Assembly (NCBI GenBank): GCA_964352985.1
Contig: CAYGUK010000061.1
Location: 1-22,695, forward strand
Direction of reading: 5' to 3'
DNA from: CAYGUK01 sp964352985
Lineage (GTDB): Bacteria > Pseudomonadota > Gammaproteobacteria > JAHCLG01
DNA: 22,695 nucleotides
The notes beneath the pieces were generated by a model. It had not been told where the DNA came from and made no database searches. It was given only the letters and a program-made list of their open reading frames with translations. Positions 14,168-22,605 of this stretch are shown in pieces (position 1 is the stretch's first letter; each line of letters starts with the position of its first letter). Made by a program: the position numbers and the translations under genes.

Positions 14168-17100
14168 TTAAAAAATAATCGACGCATTTAAAAGTTGTTC
14201 CTGACTCACACCAGTTAACGTAATAAATTGATTATCCACTGCCGTTAAATCAAGCACAGCATTTCCTAGCTGATCCTGATACACTTGCACTTTATCCGGT
14301 GTCGTCCACAAATCTTTTAAATCAATTTTATCTTGCGTCGGATTAAAGTTGTCGACAACATGATGTGTTCCCCAATCATAGGTAAATTTAAATACATCAG
14401 TATTATCAGTACCAATTAAGGGATCACCTAATGCAGCTGATAAAACATTTAAACCATCAACAGGTAAAATTAATAAATCATCAGGACTTAAGGCGTTTTG
14501 TTCACCATTTTCAAAGGCTTGATTAACATCACCTTGCACGCCATTGAAATTATCAGCCGTTAAATTTAATGCACTGATATTTTTAATAATAATCGTTTGA
14601 TTATTTAGATCGAGCAAATCAATCACAGCTTGTCCATTGGCATTATCATATAAACTTAAATTATTAAAGTTCGTCCAGAACGCTGATAAATCCAGGACAT
14701 CTGAATCAAGATCAAAATTATCAATGACTGTTTGCGCACCCCAGTTCCACGTAAACATGTATATTTCACCTTGTTGATGATCATTTTGATCATCGTCTTG
14801 TGGTGGCTCCTCTGAAGGTGGTGGCGTCACTGGTGGTTCTACGGGTACTTCAGGAACTTCCGGTTCTTCAGGCTCGTCTGGTGGAAGATCTGGAACAACA
14901 GGCGGATCATCCGGTACAGGCGGTTCATAAATATTTTGTATATCACTAAATTGACCCGTTAATCCCTCAAAATTGGTATCACTGAGTTGCTCCAAGGTAA
15001 TACCTTGTAACGTAATGGTTTGTGAATTAAAAGGTAGACTAATGACAACATCCCCAACACTATTTTGTGAAAGCGTTAAATCGCTAAAAGACTTAGATGA
15101 AAAACTATAAAACTCTAATACACCCGTATTAATATCAAAATCATTAATTAAATGTTGTTGGCCATATGCCCAATCAAAAGAATAATATTTAATTTTAACA
15201 TCTGTTAAAGCTGATGTGATATGACCACTCACACCGACAATATTTGCTGTCGTAATTTCATTAACGTTGACACCAACTAATGTAATTAAATGATTATCAA
15301 TCGACAATAAATCAATTACCGTGTTACCTTCACCATCACCATGAATTTTTATTTTATTGAAGCTCGTCCAAAACGCACTTAAATTGATGGCATCATTTTG
15401 CAACACAAATTGATGAATTAAATCTCGTGCCCCCCATTCCCATGAAATAATTGTAGAAGGTAAGTTGTGATCGTCACTTGCTGGTAGTGGATTATTATTA
15501 TCATCCCCATCATCTGTTGGTGGTGGTGGCGGTTCATCAATTACAGGAGGCTGATAATCACCTAAATGTGTTAAATGATTTAAATAAATTGCTGTCATTT
15601 GTAAATTATCACTGCCATCTGGATTAGGTCCAACGTAATTAAAATTACTTTGCGCCCAAGTGTGACCACCAACCCAAGCAGCCCAACCTAAAAATCCGCC
15701 TTGTCCTTCAACATAAGGATTTGCCTCTACTTGTTGTAATAAATAATTAATATCAGCAATAGCGCCTCCCTGTGTACCACTACCAAATTCATCTAATAAA
15801 ACTTTCACGTCATGTTCAGCAACCCACGCCATAAATTGATTAAAATTTAAATAATTAATGAAATCATTTAAACTTTGGCCCACAGGTGAGGTACCACTTC
15901 CATTCCAATCTACATATTGATGAACACTAATCGCATAATTATTTAAGGGATCAATAATATTTGCCGGGATCAACACTTCAGCGTTACTTAAACCATCGGT
16001 CGCAGATCCCACTTTATGCCAAGAATGTAATCCACTCCAACTATTTCCTTGCAATACCACCATGTTGGAAAGACCCGCATCCCGAATAGCGGCAATCCCC
16101 GCGTTATTATTAGCTAACACTTGCATGGTTGCCATGCTGTTGGGTTCATTTGAAATTTCTAAATGCAATTTATCACTATAATCACTGGCAACATCATGTA
16201 TACCATTAGCAATAACTTGCCAAATTTTATAAATTTGATCGGCATTCGCAATTTGGTTTCCAGATCCAGTATAACCACTTCCGCTGTAACGCATATAAGA
16301 ATGCAAATCTAAAATAACATCTAACCCAGCATCAAGTAATTCGCTTAACGCACTTCTCACGGCAGCTAAATATTCCTGCCCCTCAGCTGAAGCAGTAGTC
16401 GCATCAGCAGAATCTGTAATATAAGCCCAACGGATTGGAAAACGAATCGTATTCATGCCATGTTCAATGTAATAGGTCATGTCATTTAAACCTGGCATGC
16501 CAAGCATCGCATAATCAATATTATCACCAGCTTCCGCACCTGAAATATTAATACCACGCATATTGACACCAACATATTGTTGAACTGAGCTAGAAGAATT
16601 GTCAGTCGGCGCATCATTAATTACTGGCGGTGGCGATGTATCTTCATTGGTTAATTCAAAAAAAGAAGCAAAATCAACCGGCGCTTTTACAAAATGAAAA
16701 GGTTCGATATCGTTTAATGAAATATCTTGTAAAATCATTCGTTGATTATTACCGACCACTTCGATGACAGTCGATCCATTTTCTTCATATAACGCAAGAT
16801 TACTCGTGGCAAACGCATAATTTAAATCAATCATGTCATGAGTGACATTAAAATTATTTAAAATTGTATCACCACTGCCAGCATGCCAAGTTAATAAATA
16901 AGGACCATAAACAAATATAGATTCTGTCACATCACTTGCTATCACGCCTTGCAGCGTAATGGTTTGTCCATTTGGCATAGTAATTAACGCAAATTGATCA
17001 TCATCACTAGTAATGAGTAAATCTGCAAATGTTAAATTGGAAAAATTTGCTAATGATAAAACATCTTTTGTTATATCAAAATCTAAAATCACATCGTGGT

Positions 17101-17887
17101 TTTGACCATTATTATCAATGATAATTTTATCTAATCCATCACCCGTTTGATAAATATCATAGCCTCCCCCACCATCGAAAGTTTCACTGATATCACTACC
17201 GGATAAAATATCATCAGCGGCTGTGCCAAACGGTGTTTGATACCCTCCAAATTTATCCATGTATAATAAAATATTGGTACCATATTCATCGAAACTAACA
17301 GCATTATTTAATAATAAATTGGCAACACCGCCAGGACCTTGTAAATGTGCGCTGGCTAAAATTCCAGAAATTGTTACCACAGTAGTTTGCACTTGACCTT
17401 GATAAGTGTATTGAAATTCTTGCCCCAAAAAATCGTCGATTGATTTACCCGCTTGTGCTAATCGAGTTTCTATCACACCCATATTCATGGCAAATGCTTC
17501 ACGAATTGCTAACTCTTGCACTTCACTCATAAAATCTTCTTTGGAATAAACCCCATTTTTTCCAGTGAAGGTCCCCTGCCATTCATTGGTTGCCGTACTA
17601 CCATAATAACCTGACGGCGCGGGTGTGTAATAACCTAAATCGATTAGTAGTGGTTCACCAAATTGATATTTACCGAGAAAACCTAATGTGTTGTGAACAT
17701 GATATTGCATTTGTTTTAAATCATTTGGTTCATTGATATTCACACTATTTAAATCCATCTTTCCCCGATTGGGATCAAATAATCCTAAATTACTAAGATA
17801 AAATTCTGAATAAGTTTGAATGGGATTGATACCCGATTCAAACGCACCTAACGCTTCTAAAAAATTTGTGAAATTAGCTTCAGACAT
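14168..17887 (-). CDS. Modular secreted protein: lysozyme-like domain, GH5 cellulase and beta-repeat modules
   Basis: This is a 1239-residue extracellular enzyme. Residues 1-215 resemble a lytic transglycosylase/lysozyme fold: an early FESG with candidate catalytic E17, LGKYQFGEPLL at 71-81, and TISGILASAHLQGPGG at 172-187. Residues 216-400 hold a short RTX-like patch (GGGGYDIYQTGDGLD) and two degenerate repeats. Residues 437-775 are a glycoside hydrolase family 5 domain: RGIN at 444, DLHS at 527, acid/base E581 in SNEP, H656, and nucleophile E700 in LLDEFG. Four clearer repeats follow, with a Pro/Glu/Asp linker at 987-1032. There is no signal peptide, and the chain ends in hydrophobic LLNASIIF, which fits type I secretion, though no transporter is nearby. 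AGAGG lies 6 bases before the ATG. GH5 predicts beta-1,4-glucan cleavage; the N-terminal assignment is less sure. Confidence 0.88.
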   Translation of the reverse strand: MSEANFTNFLEALGAFESGINPIQTYSEFYLSNLGLFDPNRGKMDLNSVNINEPNDLKQMQYHVHNTLGFLGKYQFGEPLLIDLGYYTPAPSGYYGSTATNEWQGTFTGKNGVYSKEDFMSEVQELAIREAFAMNMGVIETRLAQAGKSIDDFLGQEFQYTYQGQVQTTVVTISGILASAHLQGPGGVANLLLNNAVSFDEYGTNILLYMDKFGGYQTPFGTAADDILSGSDISETFDGGGGYDIYQTGDGLDKIIIDNNGQNHDVILDFDITKDVLSLANFSNLTFADLLITSDDDQFALITMPNGQTITLQGVIASDVTESIFVYGPYLLTWHAGSGDTILNNFNVTHDMIDLNYAFATSNLALYEENGSTVIEVVGNNQRMILQDISLNDIEPFHFVKAPVDFASFFELTNEDTSPPPVINDAPTDNSSSSVQQYVGVNMRGINISGAEAGDNIDYAMLGMPGLNDMTYYIEHGMNTIRFPIRWAYITDSADATTASAEGQEYLAAVRSALSELLDAGLDVILDLHSYMRYSGSGYTGSGNQIANADQIYKIWQVIANGIHDVASDYSDKLHLEISNEPNSMATMQVLANNNAGIAAIRDAGLSNMVVLQGNSWSGLHSWHKVGSATDGLSNAEVLIPANIIDPLNNYAISVHQYVDWNGSGTSPVGQSLNDFINYLNFNQFMAWVAEHDVKVLLDEFGSGTQGGAIADINYLLQQVEANPYVEGQGGFLGWAAWVGGHTWAQSNFNYVGPNPDGSDNLQMTAIYLNHLTHLGDYQPPVIDEPPPPPTDDGDDNNNPLPASDDHNLPSTIISWEWGARDLIHQFVLQNDAINLSAFWTSFNKIKIHGDGEGNTVIDLLSIDNHLITLVGVNVNEITTANIVGVSGHITSALTDVKIKYYSFDWAYGQQHLINDFDINTGVLEFYSFSSKSFSDLTLSQNSVGDVVISLPFNSQTITLQGITLEQLSDTNFEGLTGQFSDIQNIYEPPVPDDPPVVPDLPPDEPEEPEVPEVPVEPPVTPPPSEEPPQDDDQNDHQQGEIYMFTWNWGAQTVIDNFDLDSDVLDLSAFWTNFNNLSLYDNANGQAVIDLLDLNNQTIIIKNISALNLTADNFNGVQGDVNQAFENGEQNALSPDDLLILPVDGLNVLSAALGDPLIGTDNTDVFKFTYDWGTHHVVDNFNPTQDKIDLKDLWTTPDKVQVYQDQLGNAVLDLTAVDNQFITLTGVSQEQLLNASIIF
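14171..15457 (-). repeat. Four beta-repeat modules of the cellulase C-terminus
   Basis: Residues about 811-888, 900-979, 1041-1120 and 1164-1239 of the protein follow one pattern. Each has an aromatic-W/Y-x-W/Y-G strand (SWEWG, FDWAYG, TWNWG, TYDWG), then V/L-I-x-x-F-x-x-x-x-D-x-I/L-x-L, a W-T or F-S segment, and a closing Q-x-I-T-L-x-G-V/I strand. Two more divergent copies precede the GH5 domain (about residues 243-328 and 329-400). Such modules recur in exported glycosidases and type I-secreted proteins, probably as carbohydrate-binding or folding units. The encoding DNA is diverged, so this is a protein-level repeat. Confidence 0.75.
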
Positions 17888-18039
17888 CGCATACCTCTTA
17901 CTGTGTTTTTGGCAATAGAATTCACTAGCCGCAAAATTATTGCACTATTAAAATATAAGCCTGAGCAAAAAATTTTTATTTAATATATTTGTTTTAGTTT
18001 AAGAGATGAGATTAGGGGAAGAATCATTCTTCATGTGAT

Positions 18040-18108
18040 ATTAAGACACTTAGCCCCATTAAAGGTTCAACATAATTTCACTAAAATACTTAAGCTAAGT
18101 GTCTTAAT
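18040..18108. repeat. 15-bp perfect inverted repeat downstream of clpB
   Basis: ATTAAGACACTTAGC (18040-18054) and GCTAAGTGTCTTAAT (18094-18108) are perfect reverse complements separated by 39 bases. The first arm on the clpB transcript starts about 10 bases after the stop. It may act as a 3' stem-loop or processing barrier for clpB mRNA, but there is no T-run after either arm. No gene is visible elsewhere in 17888-18118. Confidence 0.6.
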
Positions 18109-18118
18109 TTATTGACAT

Positions 18119-20695
18119 TTAAACTTCAAATCCAAGCTGACCATTATGAGCAACTACCTTTATCAGAGATTCCGGCGCAAAACGTCCTGATAAAATTTCT
18201 TGTGCTAAAGGATTTTCAAGATTAACTTGGATTGCACGTTTTAAAGGCCTTGCACCATAAACTGGATCAAATCCTAAATTTGCAATTAAATCGAGCGCAT
18301 CTTCTGTTACATTTAAAACTAAGTGATGCGCTTTTAAACGTTCTGCTAATTGTTCAATTTGTATTTTTGCAATCGCATGAATTTGTTGGCGTTGAAGCGG
18401 ATGAAAAACAACTTGCGCATCGATTCGATTAATAAATTCAGGTCTAAAATGTTGACCCACAACTTCCATCACCGCATGTTCAACTTTGTCGAGTGGTTCA
18501 TCGATCATTTCTTGAATTACATGCGAACCTAAATTTGAAGTCATCACGATAACCGCATGACGAAAATCAACTGTGCGACCTTGGCCATCAGTTAAACGCC
18601 CATCATCTAACACTTGGAGTAAAATATTAAATACATCAGGATGAGCTTTTTCTACTTCATCTAATAAAATAACAGAATAAGGTCGACGACGAATTAACTC
18701 GGTTAAATATCCCCCTTCTTCATAACCAACATAACCTGGTGGTGCGCCGATTAATCGCGCAACAGAATGTTTTTCCATAAATTCAGACATGTCAATTCTC
18801 ACCATCGCACTTTCAGTATCAAATAAAAACTCAGCTAATGTTTTACATAATTCAGTTTTACCCACACCGGTTGGACCCAAAAATAAAAAGGATCCCACAG
18901 GTCGATTGGGATCAGATAAGCCGGCACGTGAACGTCGAATGGCATTGGCGACAGCACTAATTGCTTCATCTTGCCCAATTACACGATGATGTAATTCTTC
19001 TTCCATGCGTAAGAGTTTTTGTTTTTCACCTTCAAGCATTCGAGAAACTGGAATACCCGTCCACTTCGCCACAATTTCAGCAATTTCATCTTCGGTCACT
19101 TTATCTTGAAATAATTGAGTTTTCTTATCACTTGTTTCATTTTGCATGGCGCTATTTAATTGCTTTTCTAATTCTGGTATGCGACCGTATTGTAGTTCAG
19201 ACATGCGTGCTAAATCCCCCGCACGTTTCGCTGTTTCAAATTCTGTTTTAGCTCTTTCTAATTCTGCTTTAACATGATGAGCCCCCGCAACTTGTGCTTT
19301 TTCGGCCTTCCATATTTCTTCTAAATCAGCATATTCTTTTTCATTTTCTTTAATTTCTTGTTCTAAATCTGCAAGACGTTTTTTTGATGCTTCATCATTT
19401 TCTTTTTTTAATGCTTCACGTTCAATTTTAAATTGAATTAATCGTCTATCTAATTTATCTAACGCTTCAGGCTTTGAATCGATTTCTAAACGAATGTGCG
19501 ATGCTGCTTCATCAATTAAATCAATTGCCTTATCGGGTAAATTGCGGTCAGTTATATAACGCGTCGATAATGTTGCAGCCGCAACTAACGCAGGATCTGT
19601 AATTTCGACACCATGATGAATTTCATAACGTTCTTTTAATCCTCGTAAAATTGCAATGGTATCGTCAGTTGAAGGTTCCGTCACTAATACTTTTTGGAAT
19701 CGTCTTTCAAGCGCTGCATCTTTTTCAATATTTTCTCTAAATTCATCTAAAGTTGTAGCACCGATGCAATGTAATTCTCCACGTGCTAAAGCGGGCTTTA
19801 ACATATTTCCAGCATCCATTGCACCTTCAGCTTTACCTGCGCCCACCATGGTATGAATTTCATCGATAAATAAAATAATTTGACCTTCTTGTTTTGATAA
19901 ATCATTTAAAACTGCTTTCAAGCGTTCTTCAAATTCACCACGAAATTTCGCACCTGCAATTAAACTACCTAAATCTAATGCTAATACGCGTTTATTTTTT
20001 AAGCCTTCGGCGACTTCACCGTTCACAATACGTTGCGCCAACCCTTCGACGATGGCGGTTTTACCCACCCCAGGCTCACCAATTAATACAGGATTATTTT
20101 TTGTTCGACGTTGTAATACTTGAATCGTCCGACGAATTTCATCATCACGACCAATTACCGGATCTAATTTTCCTTGTTCAGCACGGGTGGTTAAATCAAT
20201 GGTATATTTTTCGAGTGCTTGACGATGTTCTTCGGCATTGGGATCATTTATTGATTCGCCACCACGTACTTGATCGATGGCTTTTTCTAAGGCTTTTTTA
20301 GTGACGCCGGCTTGTTTTAAAAGTTCTGCAACATTATTTTTATCATCGATAAGCGCTAATAAAAATAACTCACTTGAAATATATTGATCTTTTTTCTCTT
20401 GCGATAATTTATCTGTTAAATTTAATAATCGAATTAAATCATTGGAGACATGAATATCACCACTTGTACCACTGACTTCGGGGAGCCTATCTAGCGACTC
20501 ATCAATTTTCGAGCGTAACATCGGCACATTTGCACCCGCTTGTGTTAACAAATGGCGCGCCGTACCATTTTCTTGATCAAGCAAGGCTTTTATCAAATGA
20601 AGTGGTTCAATAAATTGATTATCACGTCCCACTGCAATTGACTGTGCGTCACTAAACGCTGCTTGAAATTTACTGGTCAATTTATCCATGCGCAT
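18119..20695 (-). CDS. clpB: ATP-dependent disaggregase ClpB
   Basis: This is an 858-residue Hsp100 chaperone that threads aggregated proteins through a hexameric ring together with DnaK. All ClpB parts are present: the Clp N-terminal double repeat (MDKLTSKFQAAFSDAQ...), first AAA+ module with Walker A GEPGVGKT and Walker B ILFIDE plus the pore loop KFRGEFEERL, and the long middle coiled coil (about 410-525, rich in KERE/EKE). The second AAA+ module follows, with Walker A GPTGVGKTE, the GYVGYEEGG pore loop and Walker B VILLDE. The coiled coil and the absence of a ClpP-binding IGF/IGL loop distinguish it from ClpA. Length and start (MRMDKLTSKF; AGAGG 9 bases upstream) match other proteobacterial ClpB. 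An internal start for a shorter ClpB form is usual in the family but was not examined here. A sigma-32-like promoter precedes it. Confidence 0.97.
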   Translation of the reverse strand: MRMDKLTSKFQAAFSDAQSIAVGRDNQFIEPLHLIKALLDQENGTARHLLTQAGANVPMLRSKIDESLDRLPEVSGTSGDIHVSNDLIRLLNLTDKLSQEKKDQYISSELFLLALIDDKNNVAELLKQAGVTKKALEKAIDQVRGGESINDPNAEEHRQALEKYTIDLTTRAEQGKLDPVIGRDDEIRRTIQVLQRRTKNNPVLIGEPGVGKTAIVEGLAQRIVNGEVAEGLKNKRVLALDLGSLIAGAKFRGEFEERLKAVLNDLSKQEGQIILFIDEIHTMVGAGKAEGAMDAGNMLKPALARGELHCIGATTLDEFRENIEKDAALERRFQKVLVTEPSTDDTIAILRGLKERYEIHHGVEITDPALVAAATLSTRYITDRNLPDKAIDLIDEAASHIRLEIDSKPEALDKLDRRLIQFKIEREALKKENDEASKKRLADLEQEIKENEKEYADLEEIWKAEKAQVAGAHHVKAELERAKTEFETAKRAGDLARMSELQYGRIPELEKQLNSAMQNETSDKKTQLFQDKVTEDEIAEIVAKWTGIPVSRMLEGEKQKLLRMEEELHHRVIGQDEAISAVANAIRRSRAGLSDPNRPVGSFLFLGPTGVGKTELCKTLAEFLFDTESAMVRIDMSEFMEKHSVARLIGAPPGYVGYEEGGYLTELIRRRPYSVILLDEVEKAHPDVFNILLQVLDDGRLTDGQGRTVDFRHAVIVMTSNLGSHVIQEMIDEPLDKVEHAVMEVVGQHFRPEFINRIDAQVVFHPLQRQQIHAIAKIQIEQLAERLKAHHLVLNVTEDALDLIANLGFDPVYGARPLKRAIQVNLENPLAQEILSGRFAPESLIKVVAHNGQLGFEV

Positions 20696-20735
20696 TTGTC
20701 ACTACCTCTTAGATATAATTTCTTCAATACAATAT

Positions 20736-20763
20736 ATATCTGGGCAAACTTTTTAACTTCAAG
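20736..20763 (-). promoter_or_regulatory. Sigma-32-like heat-shock promoter of clpB
   Basis: On the minus strand CTTGAA (20763-20758) is followed after 13 bases by CCCAGATAT (20744-20736), close to the heat-shock consensus CTTGAA-N13-15-CCCCATNT. It lies about 40-65 bases before the clpB start codon. ClpB is a classic sigma-32 target, which supports the reading. Confidence 0.6.
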
Positions 20764-20771
20764 TTTTCCTA

Positions 20772-20800
20772 TTGATTTTATTTTAGGGGCTGCCTATACT
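20772..20800 (+). promoter_or_regulatory. Sigma-70 promoter of the S49 peptidase gene
   Basis: TTGATT (20772-20777) and TATACT (20795-20800) are 17 bases apart, close to consensus. The start of transcription would be near 20807, about 20 bases before the ATG, with AAGGA at 20816-20820. Confidence 0.65.
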
Positions 20801-20827
20801 AAATTCGTTTGTTTTAAGGAATAGCAA

Positions 20828-21808
20828 ATGAATAATGACGATCTTGATCTTAAAAAGCAAAAAAACAATCAATCAAATTGGGAACATAAAGTATTAGAAC
20901 AACTCGTTTTTGCTAGCCTTAAAGAACAACGAAAAACAAGACGCTGGAATATCTTTTTTAAATTAGTTTTTATAATTTATATTGCGCTTTTTATTGTGGC
21001 TCTCTGGCCAACAAAAAACGAACCTAAAGATGCAATGGAACCTCACGCATCAATTATTAATATTAACGGTGTTATTATGCCTGGTAGCAAAGCCAGTGCC
21101 GATAACCTCGCCACAAGTTTACGGCGTGCTTTCGAAGACAAAAATACCAAAGGTGTTATTTTACGGATCAACAGTCCCGGCGGCGCACCTGTCGAAGCTG
21201 ATTACGTCTATAACGAAATCATGCGTCTTAGAAAAAAATATCCTGATACCAAAGTCTATGCTGTCTGTTCAGATGTGTGTGCGTCAGGCGCTTATTATAT
21301 CGCTAGCGCTGCAGATGATATTTATGCCAATCCTTCTAGCTTAGTGGGATCAATTGGCGTCATGATTAATGGTTTTGGTTTTGTTGATACCATGAAAAAA
21401 TTGGGTATTGAAAGGCGTTTGCTAATTGCAGGTGAAAACAAAGGCATTCTTGATCCTTTTTCACCAATGACAGATCAACAAAAACAATATATCCAACGCA
21501 TCCTCGATGAAACCCATCAACAATTTATTCAAGCCGTTGAAAAAGGCCGCGGCAAACGCTTAGATTTAAATAATCCTAATTTATTTTCAGGCTTAATTTG
21601 GAGTGGGATCGATGCTAAAAAGATAGGTTTGATTGATGGCTTCAAAAGCACCGGTGGTGTAATGCGTGATATTCTTCATACTAAATATCATGTTGATTAT
21701 ACTCGCAAACAAGGGTTTTTAGAACGCTTTGCCGATAAACTGGGTACCACCTTCACGCAAAGTTTTTTAGCGAAAATTTACGGCTATAATGATTTAAGTA
21801 TGCATTAA
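20828..21808 (+). CDS. S49-family signal peptide peptidase (SppA-like), membrane-anchored
   Basis: This 326-residue protein has a basic, soluble N-terminus of about 42 residues, one transmembrane helix at about 43-60 (IFFKLVFIIYIALFIVALW) and a periplasmic S49 protease domain. The catalytic Ser is S153 in CASGAYY and the Lys base is K205 in GENKGILDPFSP. The 52-residue spacing is the same as in the short Bacillus-type SppA, so this is the single-domain form rather than the double-length E. coli SppA. INSPGGAP (115-121) forms the oxyanion region. Its role is to degrade cleaved signal peptides or misfolded membrane segments. AAGGA lies 7 bases before the ATG. It is divergent from clpB, a pairing that fits envelope and protein quality control, though each gene has its own promoter. 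Confidence 0.93.
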   Translation: MNNDDLDLKKQKNNQSNWEHKVLEQLVFASLKEQRKTRRWNIFFKLVFIIYIALFIVALWPTKNEPKDAMEPHASIININGVIMPGSKASADNLATSLRRAFEDKNTKGVILRINSPGGAPVEADYVYNEIMRLRKKYPDTKVYAVCSDVCASGAYYIASAADDIYANPSSLVGSIGVMINGFGFVDTMKKLGIERRLLIAGENKGILDPFSPMTDQQKQYIQRILDETHQQFIQAVEKGRGKRLDLNNPNLFSGLIWSGIDAKKIGLIDGFKSTGGVMRDILHTKYHVDYTRKQGFLERFADKLGTTFTQSFLAKIYGYNDLSMH

Positions 21809-21914
21809 AAGAATGTAGAATCAATATGTTATGAAGTCATATAAAAGACTGTTGTATTAATCGTAATTATTTCTTGAACTAACATGCGCTTTTTACTGAC
21901 TAATTATTATGACT

Positions 21915-21929
21915 TTGCATTCTATGCAA
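21915..21929. promoter_or_regulatory. Palindrome upstream of the pilin gene, possible operator
   Basis: TTGCAT-TCT-ATGCAA is a perfect 6-bp inverted repeat with a 3-base centre, about 90 bases before the pilin start. It has the size of a dimeric regulator site. I found no convincing -35/-10 pair or sigma-54 site in the 21809-22020 gap. Confidence 0.25.
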
Positions 21930-22020
21930 CCTAATTGCTATGGCTTATGATTAAAACCAGCAATCAATATGGCCAATATTAATCAAGCATAAATTCAAGC
22001 GATTATTTGGAGGAAACATC

Positions 22021-22446
22021 ATGATCTCATCCCCTGAAAAAGGCTTTACGCTTATTGAAATTATGATAGCTATCGCTATCGTTGGGATCACTCTTGCGAT
22101 TGCTATTCCCTCTTATAATTCACATATTCAAAAAACAAGACGAGTAGAAGCAACAACAGCACTGGTTGATTTAGCTGCAAAGTTAGAACGCTATCACACC
22201 ACAAATAACACATATGTAGGTGCAACGATTCCGGGATTAGGTGTAGAATCACCCACACCAAATGGAAATTATGCTTTGTCTATTCTTAGCCAAACGCCAA
22301 ATACTTATACAATCCGAGCAACTCGTGTTGTTACTACGGCACAAGCGAATGATGCTTGCGGAGATTTTACGCTCACCAATACAGGTGCAGAAGGATTAGT
22401 AGGTAATGCAATTGGATTTACCAATGCGATATGTTGGCGACGTTAG
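22021..22446 (+). CDS. Type IV pilin-like protein, PilE family
   Basis: This 141-residue prepilin has the cleavage motif KG|FTLIEIMIAIAIVG: G8 at the peptidase site, F9 as the methylated first residue, and E13, which is Glu5 of the mature pilin. The hydrophobic helix alpha-1 continues to about residue 30 (AIAIPSYNSHIQKTRR). The globular part ends with the disulfide pair DACGDFTL...AICWRR typical of PilE-type minor pilins in gammaproteobacteria. The short leader (MISSPEKG) and the strong TTGGAGG 7 bases before the ATG support the start. It would be processed by PilD and act in a type IV pilus or pseudopilus at the inner membrane. No other pilus gene is beside it in the window. PilE usually follows pilY1 or pilX, which are absent here, so it appears to be a lone copy. 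Confidence 0.9.
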   Translation: MISSPEKGFTLIEIMIAIAIVGITLAIAIPSYNSHIQKTRRVEATTALVDLAAKLERYHTTNNTYVGATIPGLGVESPTPNGNYALSILSQTPNTYTIRATRVVTTAQANDACGDFTLTNTGAEGLVGNAIGFTNAICWRR

Positions 22447-22553
22447 TTTTCAATATACATAGTCTATATCACGAGAATAGAAATTAATAATACTGTTAAA
22501 ATAACCTTATATTTTCTGAGTTAAAATCATAAATTGAACTTTTCAAGCATCTT

Positions 22554-22582
22554 ATGACATACAAAAAAGAATGTGCTAGGAT
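22554..22582 (+). promoter_or_regulatory. Promoter-like sequence facing the right edge
   Basis: ATGACA (22554-22559) and an extended -10 TGCTAGGAT (22574-22582) are spaced 17 bases apart. Transcription would start near 22589 and run antisense into the gene whose 3' end lies at 22606. No plus-strand gene is visible after it, so this could be a small-RNA promoter or chance. Confidence 0.2.
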
Positions 22583-22605
22583 AACGCTCAGAAATCCCCT
22601 CATAT

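Noticed and set aside
14792..14929. Repetitive Pro/Glu/Asp codons as a possible tandem repeat or CRISPR-like array
   Set aside because: It is in frame and encodes an acidic Pro-rich linker of the cellulase; unit lengths are irregular and there are no spacers.
19894..20301. A 135-codon plus-strand open frame inside clpB
   Set aside because: It is antisense to a highly conserved gene, its composition is that of a reversed coding strand, and it has no ribosome-binding site. The same applies to the other plus-strand frames within clpB.
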